A DNA stretch of 64,000 bases from Rhizobium aethiopicum (lineage in GTDB: Bacteria; Pseudomonadota; Alphaproteobacteria; Rhizobiales; Rhizobiaceae), in the NCBI RefSeq assembly GCF_900094625.1, contig NZ_FMAJ01000014.1, positions 62,001 to 126,000 of the forward strand, given 5' to 3'. Below, piece by piece: positions 49,265 to 58,056 of the stretch (its first letter is position 1; each line of letters begins with the position of its first letter). The translations under genes and the position numbers were made by a program. The notes below the pieces were generated by a model. That model did not search any database. It was not told where the DNA came from and saw only the letters and a program-made list of their open reading frames with translations.

Positions 49265-50353
49265 ATGACTGGACTGACACTGAAGGACATCCGCAAATCC
49301 TACGGTTCCGTGGATGTCCTCCATGGTATCGACCTCGATATCAAGCAGGGCGAATTCATCGTCTTCGTCGGTCCGTCCGGCTGCGGCAAGTCCACGCTTC
49401 TGCGCATGATCGCTGGTCTCGAGGCGATTACCGGCGGCGAGATGTATATCGACGGCATGCTGGTCAATGACGTGCCGCCGTCCAAGCGCGGCATCGCTAT
49501 GGTCTTCCAGTCCTACGCGCTCTATCCCCACATGACGGTCTACGACAACATGGCCTTCGGTATGAAGATCGCCGGCGAAAGCAAGCAGGAGATCGACCGC
49601 CGCGTCCGGGCGGCGGCCGAAAGCCTGCAACTGACCAAATATCTCGACCGCCTGCCGAAGGCGCTGTCCGGCGGCCAGCGCCAGCGCGTGGCGATCGGCC
49701 GCGCCATCTGCCGCGATCCGAAGGTCTTCCTTTTCGACGAGCCGCTGTCCAACCTCGATGCGGCGCTACGCGTCGCGACCCGCATCGAAATTGCCCGTCT
49801 CAACGAGCAGATGGCCGATACGACGATGATCTACGTGACCCACGACCAGGTCGAGGCGATGACGCTCGCCGACCGCATCGTCGTCCTTTCGGCCGGCAAT
49901 ATCGAGCAGGTCGGTGCGCCGCTTGAGCTCTACGAGCGCCCAGCCAACCTCTTCGTCGCGAAATTCATTGGCTCGCCCGCCATGAACATCATTCCGGCGA
50001 CGATCGCGCAAACCGGCAGCCAGACGACTGTGACGCTGACCGGCGGCATGTCGGTGACGTTAGATGTGGCGACCGACGGCTCCGAGAAGGGCAAGCGGGC
50101 GAGCTTCGGCGTTCGCCCAGAGGATCTGAGGATCGCCGACGGCGCCGACTACGTTTTCGAGGGCGAAGTGTCGATCGTCGAGGCGCTCGGCGAAGTGACG
50201 CTGCTATACATCGAGGGCCTGGTTCCCGGCGAGCCGATCGTCGTCAAGCTGCCGGGCATCTACGATGTCCACAAGGGCCAGAAGATGCGCTTTGCCGCCG
50301 ACCGGCAGAAGCTGCATCTCTTTGACGCGACCGGCCATACATACCGGAAATGA
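49265..50353 (+). CDS. aglK: Alpha-glucoside ABC transporter ATPase AglK
   Basis: MalK/UgpC-type ATPase, 362 residues from the ATG at 49265 (GGAGGGGAG upstream). Walker A GPSGCGKST at 36-44, signature ALSGGQRQRVAIGRAI near 132, Walker B VFLFDEPLSNLD, and the switch His in VTHDQVEAMTLADRI. The C-terminal TOBE/regulatory domain (about 240-362) is full length. It is the last gene of aglEFGAK. An upstream ATG at 49235 lies inside the palindromic repeat and is unlikely. Confidence 0.95.
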   Translation: MTGLTLKDIRKSYGSVDVLHGIDLDIKQGEFIVFVGPSGCGKSTLLRMIAGLEAITGGEMYIDGMLVNDVPPSKRGIAMVFQSYALYPHMTVYDNMAFGMKIAGESKQEIDRRVRAAAESLQLTKYLDRLPKALSGGQRQRVAIGRAICRDPKVFLFDEPLSNLDAALRVATRIEIARLNEQMADTTMIYVTHDQVEAMTLADRIVVLSAGNIEQVGAPLELYERPANLFVAKFIGSPAMNIIPATIAQTGSQTTVTLTGGMSVTLDVATDGSEKGKRASFGVRPEDLRIADGADYVFEGEVSIVEALGEVTLLYIEGLVPGEPIVVKLPGIYDVHKGQKMRFAADRQKLHLFDATGHTYRK

Positions 50354-50469
50354 GGCGGCCATTTTTGGGGTGGTAATCCCGGGAATTATGCGGGGGCAGC
50401 CGAATTCTCACTTTCTGTTAAAGATCGGCTGCTACCTTTTCCTCATCGATTTATGAGGGGGATAAGCAC

Positions 50470-50883
50470 GTGGCCGCTTCCAATCCGTCACAGCCAAGAT
50501 CTCATTTCCTGAGCAAGGAAGAATCCTTCATGTATGACCGCGAGGCGCGGTTCAAGATGGAGGACACAATGAATGCCGCGCGCATCGAATATACCGAAAA
50601 GGGCGTCATGCATGCGGCTTCGCGCCGCTGCGATATTGTCCGCATCTCGATGAGCAGCGCGACACTCGCAATCCTGACCCAGTTCAACCTGCCGAAGCAG
50701 TTCTATCTGGACATTCCGGATGCCCGCATCACCAAGGTCGGCTGCCTGCTGATGAAGGTCAACGCCAACAACACGATCGAGGTCCGCTTCCTGCGCCTGC
50801 TGACGCAGAAGGAGCTAAACAAGATCTTCGTCTATAGCACGCACCCGGCGCACAAGGATTACGTCCTCGATATCCGCGCCTGA
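50470..50883 (+). CDS. Small PilZ-like protein (degenerate c-di-GMP motif)
   Basis: 137 residues from a GTG at 50470 preceded by GAGGGG. No signal or membrane helix. The stretch SRRCDIVRISMSSATLAIL followed by FYLDIPD and VEVRFL-like strands has the outline of a PilZ barrel. The c-di-GMP-binding residues are not clean: no clear RxxxR pair, and the D/NxSxxG loop reads RISMSSA. It could be a non-binding PilZ or another small beta-barrel. It is not part of the agl operon (117-base gap). A strong terminator follows. Confidence 0.65.
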   Translation: MAASNPSQPRSHFLSKEESFMYDREARFKMEDTMNAARIEYTEKGVMHAASRRCDIVRISMSSATLAILTQFNLPKQFYLDIPDARITKVGCLLMKVNANNTIEVRFLRLLTQKELNKIFVYSTHPAHKDYVLDIRA

Positions 50884-50907
50884 CGGGCAGTTTCGGATCG
50901 CAAATAG

Positions 50908-50948
50908 AAAACCCGCGGGGCACGTCACGCGCGCCCCGCGGGTTTTTG
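50908..50948. terminator. Bidirectional terminator between the PilZ-like gene and edd
   Basis: AAACCCGCGGGG (50909-50920) and CCCCGCGGGTTT (50934-50945) with a 13-base loop, A-run before and TTTTTGCTT after. Serves the plus-strand PilZ-like gene (ends 50883) and the minus-strand edd (ends 50970). Confidence 0.88.
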
Positions 50949-50969
50949 CTTATACGCACCTGATCACGC

Positions 50970-52790
50970 TCAGTGGAAGAGCACGCTGGCGCCTTGATCC
51001 GAAGCGCCGACGGCGCGGCGGAAGGGGGCGAAGAGCTCGCGGCCCATGCCGAACTCATTATCGGAGAGATCGACGCTCACCGGCTCGCGCTCGGCCATAT
51101 CGGCCGCATCGACCAGCACTTCGAGCGTGCCCTTGATCGCGTCGAGGCGAATGATATCACCGTCCCTGATGCGGGCAATCGGGCCGCCATCCACCGCTTC
51201 CGGCGTCACGTGGATCGCCGCCGGCACCTTGCCGGAGGCGCCGGACATGCGCCCGTCGGTCAGGAGCGCCACACGGAAGCCGCGATCCTGCAGCACGCCG
51301 AGCGGCGGCGTCAGCTTGTGCAGTTCCGGCATGCCGTTCGCCTTCGGACCTTGGAAGCGCACGACGGCGACGAAATCGCGGTTGAGCTTGCCTTCCTTGA
51401 AGGCGTCCTGCAGTTCCTGCTGGCTGTGGAAGACGATCGCCGGCGCCTCGATGACATGGCGCTCGGGCTTGACAGCGGAGATCTTGATGACCGCCTTGCC
51501 GAGATTGCCGCGCAGCATCTTCAGCCCGCCATTCGCCTGGAAAGGCGTTTCGATGCTGGAGAGCACCTTCGGATCGTGGCTCTTATCCGGCGAGGGCTCG
51601 CGCAACACGGTCCGGTTTTCGCCGAGACGGGCATCGACCGTATAGGCTTCGAGACCCTGACCGAAGACGGTGCGCACGTCGTCATGCACTAGGCCGTGCT
51701 TCAGGAGTTCCTTGATGAGGAAACCCATGCCGCCGGCTGCCTGGAAGTGGTTCACGTCGGCAAGCCCGTTCGGATAGACGCGGGCAAGCAACGGCACGAC
51801 TTCCGAAAGCTCGGCAATATCCTGCCAGGTGAGCTGGATTCCGGCTGCCCGTGCCATGGCGACGAGGTGCAGTGTGTGGTTAGTCGAGCCGCCGGTCGCA
51901 TGCAGGCCGACGACGCCGTTGACGACCGAGCGCTCGTCGATCATCTCGCCGGCCGGCGTGAATTCGTTGCCGAGCGCGGTGATCGCTAAGGCCCGCTTGG
52001 CGGCTTCGCGCGTCAGCGCTTCGCGCAGCGGCGTGCCGGGATTGATGAAGGAGGAACCCGGCATGTGGAAACCCATGATCTCCATCAGCATCTGGTTGGA
52101 ATTGGCCGTGCCGTAGAAGGTGCAGGTGCCGGGACCATGATAGGATTTCGACTCCGCCTCCAGGAGCTCGGCGCGCCCGACCTTGCCCTCGGCGAAGAGC
52201 TGGCGCACGCGCGACTTCTCGTCGTTCGGCAGGCCCGTCGTCATCGGACCGGCGGGAACGAAGATAGACGGCAGGTGTCCGAAGGAAAGCGCGGCGATGA
52301 CGAGGCCCGGCACGATCTTGTCGCAGACGCCGAGGAACAGGGCGGCATCGAACATGTTGTGCGACAGGCCGACGCCCGCCGACATGGCGATCAGGTCGCG
52401 CGAGAAGAGCGACAGCTCCATGCCCGGCTGTCCCTGGGTGACGCCGTCGCACATCGCCGGCACGCCGCCTGCCACCTGTGCGACACCGCCTGCCTCGGCG
52501 GCCGCCTCACGGATGATCGCCGGATAGGTCTCGAACGGCTGATGGGCCGAGAGCATGTCATTATAGGCGGTGATGATGCCGAGATTGGCTATGCGGTCGC
52601 CGGCGAGTGCATCTTTCTCGGCGGGGGAACAGACCGCAAAGCCGTGAGCGAGGTTGGCGCAGCCGAGCACCGAGCGCTGCACACCCTTGGAAGCAGCGGC
52701 GCGCAGGCGTTCCAGATAGCGCTCGCGGGTTGGCTTCGAGCGTTCGACGATGCGATCGGTGATCGCAGAAATGCGTGCATGAGCGGACAT
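50970..52790 (-). CDS. edd: Phosphogluconate dehydratase Edd
   Basis: Entner-Doudoroff enzyme converting 6-phosphogluconate to 2-keto-3-deoxy-6-phosphogluconate. The 606-residue product is of the IlvD/Edd Fe-S dehydratase family, with CDGVTQGQPGMELS, GVCDKIVPGLVIA, the segment GTCTFYGTANSNQML and TDGRMSGASGKVPAAIHVTPEA. Length fits Edd (about 603) rather than IlvD. It is third in zwf-pgl-edd, 79 bases after pgl, on the minus strand. The aldolase gene eda is not in this window. Confidence 0.96.
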   Translation of the reverse strand: MSAHARISAITDRIVERSKPTRERYLERLRAAASKGVQRSVLGCANLAHGFAVCSPAEKDALAGDRIANLGIITAYNDMLSAHQPFETYPAIIREAAAEAGGVAQVAGGVPAMCDGVTQGQPGMELSLFSRDLIAMSAGVGLSHNMFDAALFLGVCDKIVPGLVIAALSFGHLPSIFVPAGPMTTGLPNDEKSRVRQLFAEGKVGRAELLEAESKSYHGPGTCTFYGTANSNQMLMEIMGFHMPGSSFINPGTPLREALTREAAKRALAITALGNEFTPAGEMIDERSVVNGVVGLHATGGSTNHTLHLVAMARAAGIQLTWQDIAELSEVVPLLARVYPNGLADVNHFQAAGGMGFLIKELLKHGLVHDDVRTVFGQGLEAYTVDARLGENRTVLREPSPDKSHDPKVLSSIETPFQANGGLKMLRGNLGKAVIKISAVKPERHVIEAPAIVFHSQQELQDAFKEGKLNRDFVAVVRFQGPKANGMPELHKLTPPLGVLQDRGFRVALLTDGRMSGASGKVPAAIHVTPEAVDGGPIARIRDGDIIRLDAIKGTLEVLVDAADMAEREPVSVDLSDNEFGMGRELFAPFRRAVGASDQGASVLFH

Positions 52791-52869
52791 GGAAAATCCC
52801 TGCCTTATTCGTTGTCTCTATCTGTTTCGGCGGCTCCGGCCTGAAATCCGGATCCGGGTCTGGGGCCGA

Positions 52870-53568
52870 TCAGGGAGCCCAGTAGATCTCGACCGGGGAA
52901 GTGGCCCGGCGCAGAACGGCGCGGATCGGCATTTCTGCCTCGTCACCGCTGCGTTCCGCCTTGGCGAGTACGTCTTTTTTGCCTTCGCCCTCGATATGGA
53001 GCACCAGGAGTGCGGCATCCTGAAGACTGGAGAAGGTAAAGGTCAGGCGCGGCTCGCCGGCCCCTTCCGCCTCCATGGTGATGATGCCGCGCGGCGTCGA
53101 TGCGTCGAGCGCCCGGGCAAGATTGCTGCCGCCGGGAAAGAACGAGGCCGTGTGGCCGTCGCCGCCCATGCCCAGGATGACGACGTCGAAAGGGATACCG
53201 ATCTCGGCGCTCTTTTCTGTCGCGAGCCGTGCTGCCTCTTCTACTGAGGATGCCGGCTGGTAAAGCGGTACGAAACGCGCGGACTTCGCCTTGTTCTGGA
53301 GGAGATTGGCATCGACCAGCAGATGGTTCGAGCGCGCATTGTCGGCCGGAACGAAGCGTTCGTCGACGAGGGTGATCGTCACCTTGTCCCAGGCGATGTC
53401 GCGTGTTGAAAGCGCCTGGAAGAAGGCCTTCGGCGTCGAACCGCCGGAAACGGCGATGGACGCCGCACCGCGGGCGGCGATTGCCGCCGAAAGCTTGTCG
53501 GCGACCTTGTCGGCGAGGCTGCCGGCGAGGTCTGCGGCACTGGCGAAGGAATGCAGGGTCGATGCCAT
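52870..53568 (-). CDS. pgl: 6-phosphogluconolactonase Pgl
   Basis: Hydrolyses 6-phosphogluconolactone to 6-phosphogluconate, linking Zwf to Edd. The 232-residue product has the NagB/Pgl motifs VSGGSTPKAFFQAL, ITLVDERFVPADNARSN and VILGMGGDGHTASFFPG, which together are diagnostic of DevB-type Pgl. It starts 10 bases after the zwf stop and ends 79 bases before edd, all co-directional. No oddities. Confidence 0.95.
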   Translation of the reverse strand: MASTLHSFASAADLAGSLADKVADKLSAAIAARGAASIAVSGGSTPKAFFQALSTRDIAWDKVTITLVDERFVPADNARSNHLLVDANLLQNKAKSARFVPLYQPASSVEEAARLATEKSAEIGIPFDVVILGMGGDGHTASFFPGGSNLARALDASTPRGIITMEAEGAGEPRLTFTFSSLQDAALLVLHIEGEGKKDVLAKAERSGDEAEMPIRAVLRRATSPVEIYWAP

Positions 53569-53578
53569 CGATCTCGTC

Positions 53579-55054
53579 CTAGATGTCGTCGTGCCAGGTG
53601 CGGCCGTCGCGCTCGATCAGCGCGATGGCCTGGCTCGGACCCCAGGTGCCGGCCGTATAGCCCTGCACCTGCTGGCCGGTCGTTTCCCAACCCTTGAGGA
53701 TCGGGTCCACCCATTTCCATGCGGCTTCGACTTCGTCGCGGCGCATGAACAGTGTCTGGTTGGAACGGATCACGTCCATCAGCAGACGCTCGTAGGCGTC
53801 GGGATTGCGGACGTTGAAGGCCTGGGCGAAGCTCATGTCGAGCGAGACATTGCGCAGGCGCATGCCGCCCGGACCCGGATCCTTGATCATCAGCGACTGC
53901 TTGACGCCTTCATCCGGCTGCAGGCGAATGATCAGCTGGTTGGCGACGATGCGTCCGGCGGCCTGGTCGAAGATCGCGTGCGGGATCGGCTTGAAGGTGA
54001 TGACGATCTCGGACATGCGCCCGGTCAGGCGCTTGCCGGTTCTGATATAGAAGGGCACGCCCGCCCAGCGCCAGTTGTTGATCTCCGCCTTGATGGCGAC
54101 GAAGGTCTCGGTGTTCGAGACGCCGCCTTCGAGTTCTTCGAGATAACCCTTGACCGGGCCGCTGCCCGAAGCGCCGGCGCGATACTGGCCGCGGACCGTC
54201 GCCTGCTCGACGTTGGAGGCGTCGAGCGGCTTCAGCGCCCGCAGCACCTTCAGCTTCTCGTCGCGAACGGCTTCCGAATCCATCGACGAAGGCACCTCCA
54301 TCGCCGTCAGGCAGAGCAGCTGCAGGATGTGGTTCTGCACCATGTCGCGCAGCGCGCCTGCCGTATCGTAATAGCCGGCGCGGCCTTCGAGGCCGACCGA
54401 TTCCGCCACGGTGATCTGCACATGGTCGATATAGTTGGCATTCCACAGCGGCTCGTAGAGCGCATTGGCGAAACGCAGCGCCATCAGGTTCTGCACCGTC
54501 TCCTTGCCGAGATAGTGGTCGATGCGGAAGATCTGCTCTTCCCTGAAGACGCGGCCGATCGTGTCGTTGAGCTGCAGGGCAGAAGCGAGGTCGCGGCCGA
54601 TCGGCTTCTCGACGACGATGCGGGTCGACTTGGTGATGAGCTTATGCTCGTGGATCTTCTGTGAGATGTCGCCAAAAATGCCGGGCGCGACCGCCAGATA
54701 GAAGGCGCGCACCCGATCTCTGCCTTCGTCGAGCAGCTTCTTCAACTGGTCCCAGCCGGTATCCGCACGCGCATCGACCGAGACATAGTAGAGACGGGCG
54801 CAGAATTTCTCCACTTCCATCTCGTCGTACTCGCCCTTCTTCAGGTGTTCCTTCAGCGCGTCGCGGGCGAATTTGCGGTATTCCTCATCCGTCAACGGGC
54901 TGCGCGAGGCGCCGATCACGCGGGTCGGTTCGCCGAATTGGCCTTCGATCTGACGATGATAGAGCGCGGGCAGCAACTTGCGTTCGGCAAGGTCGCCGCT
55001 GCCGCCGAAGACGACGTAATCAAAAGGCTCAACGGGAATGATCTGGCTGCTCAT
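53579..55054 (-). CDS. zwf: Glucose-6-phosphate 1-dehydrogenase Zwf
   Basis: Oxidises glucose-6-phosphate to the lactone, producing NADPH. From the ATG at 55054 the product is 491 residues. It has the nucleotide-binding start VVFGGSGDLAERKLLPALY, EKPIGRDLASAL, the active-site motif FRIDHYLGKETVQNLMALRF and IDHVQITVAES. A TTG five codons upstream is possible, but GAGAG is placed correctly for the ATG. First gene of zwf-pgl-edd, so this operon channels glucose freed by AglA into the Entner-Doudoroff route. Confidence 0.97.
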   Translation of the reverse strand: MSSQIIPVEPFDYVVFGGSGDLAERKLLPALYHRQIEGQFGEPTRVIGASRSPLTDEEYRKFARDALKEHLKKGEYDEMEVEKFCARLYYVSVDARADTGWDQLKKLLDEGRDRVRAFYLAVAPGIFGDISQKIHEHKLITKSTRIVVEKPIGRDLASALQLNDTIGRVFREEQIFRIDHYLGKETVQNLMALRFANALYEPLWNANYIDHVQITVAESVGLEGRAGYYDTAGALRDMVQNHILQLLCLTAMEVPSSMDSEAVRDEKLKVLRALKPLDASNVEQATVRGQYRAGASGSGPVKGYLEELEGGVSNTETFVAIKAEINNWRWAGVPFYIRTGKRLTGRMSEIVITFKPIPHAIFDQAAGRIVANQLIIRLQPDEGVKQSLMIKDPGPGGMRLRNVSLDMSFAQAFNVRNPDAYERLLMDVIRSNQTLFMRRDEVEAAWKWVDPILKGWETTGQQVQGYTAGTWGPSQAIALIERDGRTWHDDI

Positions 55055-55088
55055 GAGGTTGTCTCTCAATCAGGCTGGTTGACGGCCC

Positions 55089-55110
55089 TTTTAATCTAAT
55101 CGATTTAAAA
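55089..55110. promoter_or_regulatory. AT-rich inverted repeat upstream of zwf
   Basis: TTTTAA (55089-55094) and TTAAAA (55105-55110) with 10 bases between, 35-56 bases upstream of the zwf start. Candidate promoter or operator for the ED operon (RpiR/HexR-type regulators control such operons in other bacteria). I cannot assign a regulator. Confidence 0.35.
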
Positions 55111-55147
55111 AAGCCAGTGTGCAGTGCAATGAATCTGTCGGGCACCG

Positions 55148-55195
55148 GTTTTAGAGCGAATTCCGCAAAGAGGAAATCCGCAATCGGACTAAAAC
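55148..55195. repeat. Palindromic repeat overlapping the 3' end of the FAD oxidase gene
   Basis: GTTTTAG (55148-55154) and CTAAAAC (55189-55195) flank AGCGAATTCCGC...AATCCGCAATCGGA, whose inner parts also pair in places. The right arm supplies the oxidase stop codon. Looks like a rhizobial intergenic palindrome that may act as a terminator. Confidence 0.4.
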
Positions 55196-56484
55196 TTGTC
55201 GCGAAGCGCAAACCACGACAAGGCGAGAAAAAGCAGCGGCGCCCGCATCCAGGCTCCGCCGGGAAAGGCTGGAATATCGAGCGATTTGAACAGGTCGAGA
55301 TCGCCGGATTTTCCAAGCACCGTTTCCGCGTAGAGCTTGCCACAGTAATTTGACAGCATAACGCCGTGGCCGGAATAACCGCCGATCGAGGTGACGCCCG
55401 GCATCACCTCGCGCACGAAGAGCTGGCGCGGCATGGTGATGCCGACGCTGCCGCCCCAGGCATGGGTGATCTCGATGTCCTTCAACTCGGGATAGATTTC
55501 GCCGATCTGCCGGCGGATGTGCTGCGAAATGTCCCGCGGATTGTCCGCCGTATAGGCCTCGCGTCCACCGAACAGCAGGCGGCCTTCGAATCTGCGGAAA
55601 TAGCGCACGACGAAGCGCGAATCGGCGACAGCCTCGCCGCCCGGCAGCACATCGGGATAAGCATCGAGCGGAACGGTGGCGCCGATGAAGGAGCGGATCG
55701 GCATGACATGGCTTGCCGTCACTGGCTCCAGATCGCCGATATGGCCGTTGCAGGCGATCAGCGCCCGGTCGGCGGTGATCGTCCCCTTTTCGGTTTCGAT
55801 CGTCACCTTGCCGCCGCCTTGGCGGACCGCTTTTGCCGGGGTCATCTCGAAGACGGCGGCGCCGGCATTGGCGGCCACTCGCGCCAGCCCGATGAGCAGC
55901 TTCAGCGGATGAATATGGCCGGTGCCGACATCACGCACGCCGCAGTGGAATCGCTTCGAGCCGAGCCGTTCCTGCGTTTCCTTGCCGTCCATGAAGCTCA
56001 GGTGCGGATAGCCGTAACGCTGAGCGGCGATTTCGACATTCTCACGATAGTCGCGTTCGTAGCTTGCCTTGTGCGCGACGTTGAGCTGGCCCCCCACATA
56101 ATCGATCTCGATCTGATGTTCCCGGGAAAAATCGAGAAGATGGCGCTTGGCCGCCTCGGCGACATCGAACAGCGCCTTCGAACGTTCATATCCGATCTTT
56201 TCCTCAAGTTCTTCCGGCCACCATCGCTGGCCGGTGCCGAGCTGGCCGCCATTGCGCCCGGACGCTCCGTCTCCGAAGCGCCAAGCCTCGATCAGCACCA
56301 CCGAGACCCCTGATTTGGCGAGGTTGTAGGCGGCCTGCAGGCCGGTATAGCCGCCGCCGACGATGGCGACATCGCATGTTCTCGAGCCGTCGAGAGCGGG
56401 ATAGGTGGGCCGCTCGCCGACGGTCGCCTGATACCAGGATAGCCCGGGCGCAATCGGGCTCTGCCACATCTCTTGCGATGCCAT
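55189..56484 (-). CDS. FAD-dependent amine oxidoreductase (PuuB/OrdL-like)
   Basis: The 431-residue protein has an N-terminal FAD-binding Rossmann motif (VAIVGGGYTGLQAAYNLAKSG) and the DAO-family segment GDGASGRNGGQLG. Its C-terminal WGGSVGITMPRQLF and GYSGHGVMLSNYCGKLYAE regions match gamma-glutamylputrescine oxidase and related OrdL enzymes. It starts 10 bases after a glutamine synthetase-like gene on the same strand, so the pair probably performs gamma-glutamylation of an amine followed by oxidation, as in the Puu putrescine route. The exact amine is unknown. Confidence 0.9.
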   Translation of the reverse strand: MASQEMWQSPIAPGLSWYQATVGERPTYPALDGSRTCDVAIVGGGYTGLQAAYNLAKSGVSVVLIEAWRFGDGASGRNGGQLGTGQRWWPEELEEKIGYERSKALFDVAEAAKRHLLDFSREHQIEIDYVGGQLNVAHKASYERDYRENVEIAAQRYGYPHLSFMDGKETQERLGSKRFHCGVRDVGTGHIHPLKLLIGLARVAANAGAAVFEMTPAKAVRQGGGKVTIETEKGTITADRALIACNGHIGDLEPVTASHVMPIRSFIGATVPLDAYPDVLPGGEAVADSRFVVRYFRRFEGRLLFGGREAYTADNPRDISQHIRRQIGEIYPELKDIEITHAWGGSVGITMPRQLFVREVMPGVTSIGGYSGHGVMLSNYCGKLYAETVLGKSGDLDLFKSLDIPAFPGGAWMRAPLLFLALSWFALRDKF

Positions 56485-56494
56485 GACGTTTCCC

Positions 56495-57931
56495 TCACAC
56501 GTTGAGCAGAAGGAATTCCCGCTCCCACGGGCTGATCACCTGCATGAAGGTCTCGAACTCGCCGCGTTTGACGCCGGCATAAAGGCCGATGAACTGCGTG
56601 CCGAACACCTCTTCGAAGGCAGGTTCGTCCTCGAGCAGGGCGACGGCTTCAAGCAGGCCGCGCGGCAGGTCGATCGAGCCCTCATTTGCCGAATCCTCCG
56701 TCGGTGCCGTCGGCTCGATCTCTTTGATGATGCCGAGCAGACCGGCGGCGAGCGAGGCGGCAAGCGCGAGATAGGGATTGGCGTCCGAGCTCGGCAGCCG
56801 GTTTTCCACCCGCCGCGCCTGCGGATCGGAAACCGGGACGCGGAAGGCGGTCGTCCGGTTGTCGTAGCCCCAGGCATTGTTGACCGGGCAGGACATGTCG
56901 GGCTGCAGGCGGCGGTAGGAATTCACATAGGGCGCCAGCATCGCCATCGCGCTCGGCACGAATTTCTGCATGCCGCCGATGAAATGGAAGAATTCCTTCG
57001 AGGCCGATCCGTCCGCGGTGGAAAAGACGTTCCTGCCGGTCTCGATATTGACCACCGACTGGTGGATGTGCATCGCCGAGCCCGGCTGGCCCTGCATCGG
57101 TTTGGCCATGAAGGTCGCATATATGTCGTGCTTCAGCGCCGCCTCCCGGATCGTGCGCTTGAACAGGAACACCTGGTCGGCAAGCTCGATCGGATTGCCG
57201 TGGCGAAGGTTGATCTCGAGCTGCGCCGGTCCCTCTTCGTGGATCAGCGTATCGATCTCCAGCCCCTGCTTCTCGGAGAAATGATAGATGTCGTCGATCA
57301 GTTCGTCGAATTCGTTGATGCCGGCGATCGAATAGCCCTGGCCGCCGAGGATCGAGCGACCGGACCGGCCTTTGGGCGGGTGCAGCGGATAGTCGGGGTC
57401 GTCGTTCTTTGCGACGAGGTAGAACTCGATCTCGGGCGCCACGATCGGCTTCCAGCCGCGATCATGATAAAGGCTCATGATCCGCTTCAAGACATTGCGT
57501 GGCGTATAGGGCACTTCGCCCCCGTCCGAATCGACGATGTCGCAGATCACCTGCGCCGTCGGGTCGGTCTCCCAGGGCACGACCGACAGCGTCGATAGAT
57601 CGGGCATCAGCTTCAGGTCGCTGTCGCGCGGCTCGTATCGGAAGCTCTCCGTCTCCTCCGGATACTCGCCCGAAATTGTATGTCGGTAGATCGCCGAAGG
57701 CAGCGCCAGCGAGGTGTTGGAAGTGAATTTCGAGCTCGGCATCATCTTGCCGCGCGGAACGCCGGCAAGGTCCGGCGTGATGCATTCGATGTCCTCGATG
57801 CCCCTTGCCCTCAGCCACTGTGCTGCTTCCTTCCAGTTTGCAACGCCGCGCAGGGACCCAGGGTCCGGGGGAGTTTTCGTCGAGGCGGATACGTTTCTGG
57901 CAGGCTTCAGCGTCGTCTTTTTTGGGGACAT
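56495..57931 (-). CDS. Glutamine synthetase-like enzyme, probable gamma-glutamyl-amine synthetase
   Basis: 478 residues with an N-terminal extension and the glutamine synthetase fold: VAPEIEFYL (metal Glu), EEGPAQLEINLRHG, SAMHIHQSV, YDNRTTAFRVP and RLPSSDANPYLALAASLAAGL. It lacks the Tyr adenylylation region of GlnA and resembles PuuA-type gamma-glutamylputrescine synthetases. It is followed after 10 bases by the FAD oxidase gene, the usual PuuA-PuuB pairing. Ordinary nitrogen assimilation is therefore unlikely. Substrate not established. Confidence 0.9.
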   Translation of the reverse strand: MSPKKTTLKPARNVSASTKTPPDPGSLRGVANWKEAAQWLRARGIEDIECITPDLAGVPRGKMMPSSKFTSNTSLALPSAIYRHTISGEYPEETESFRYEPRDSDLKLMPDLSTLSVVPWETDPTAQVICDIVDSDGGEVPYTPRNVLKRIMSLYHDRGWKPIVAPEIEFYLVAKNDDPDYPLHPPKGRSGRSILGGQGYSIAGINEFDELIDDIYHFSEKQGLEIDTLIHEEGPAQLEINLRHGNPIELADQVFLFKRTIREAALKHDIYATFMAKPMQGQPGSAMHIHQSVVNIETGRNVFSTADGSASKEFFHFIGGMQKFVPSAMAMLAPYVNSYRRLQPDMSCPVNNAWGYDNRTTAFRVPVSDPQARRVENRLPSSDANPYLALAASLAAGLLGIIKEIEPTAPTEDSANEGSIDLPRGLLEAVALLEDEPAFEEVFGTQFIGLYAGVKRGEFETFMQVISPWEREFLLLNV

Positions 57932-58056
57932 GACACACCGGTCTGGTTGATCGTGGCGCCATCATAGCCGGACTTTGCCAATTGGCGAGGGGTTGAGAAC
58001 GTTGACTTTTGCCCGACGATGGAAAAGAAGATGCCGATTTGATTGGGGAAAAGGGT

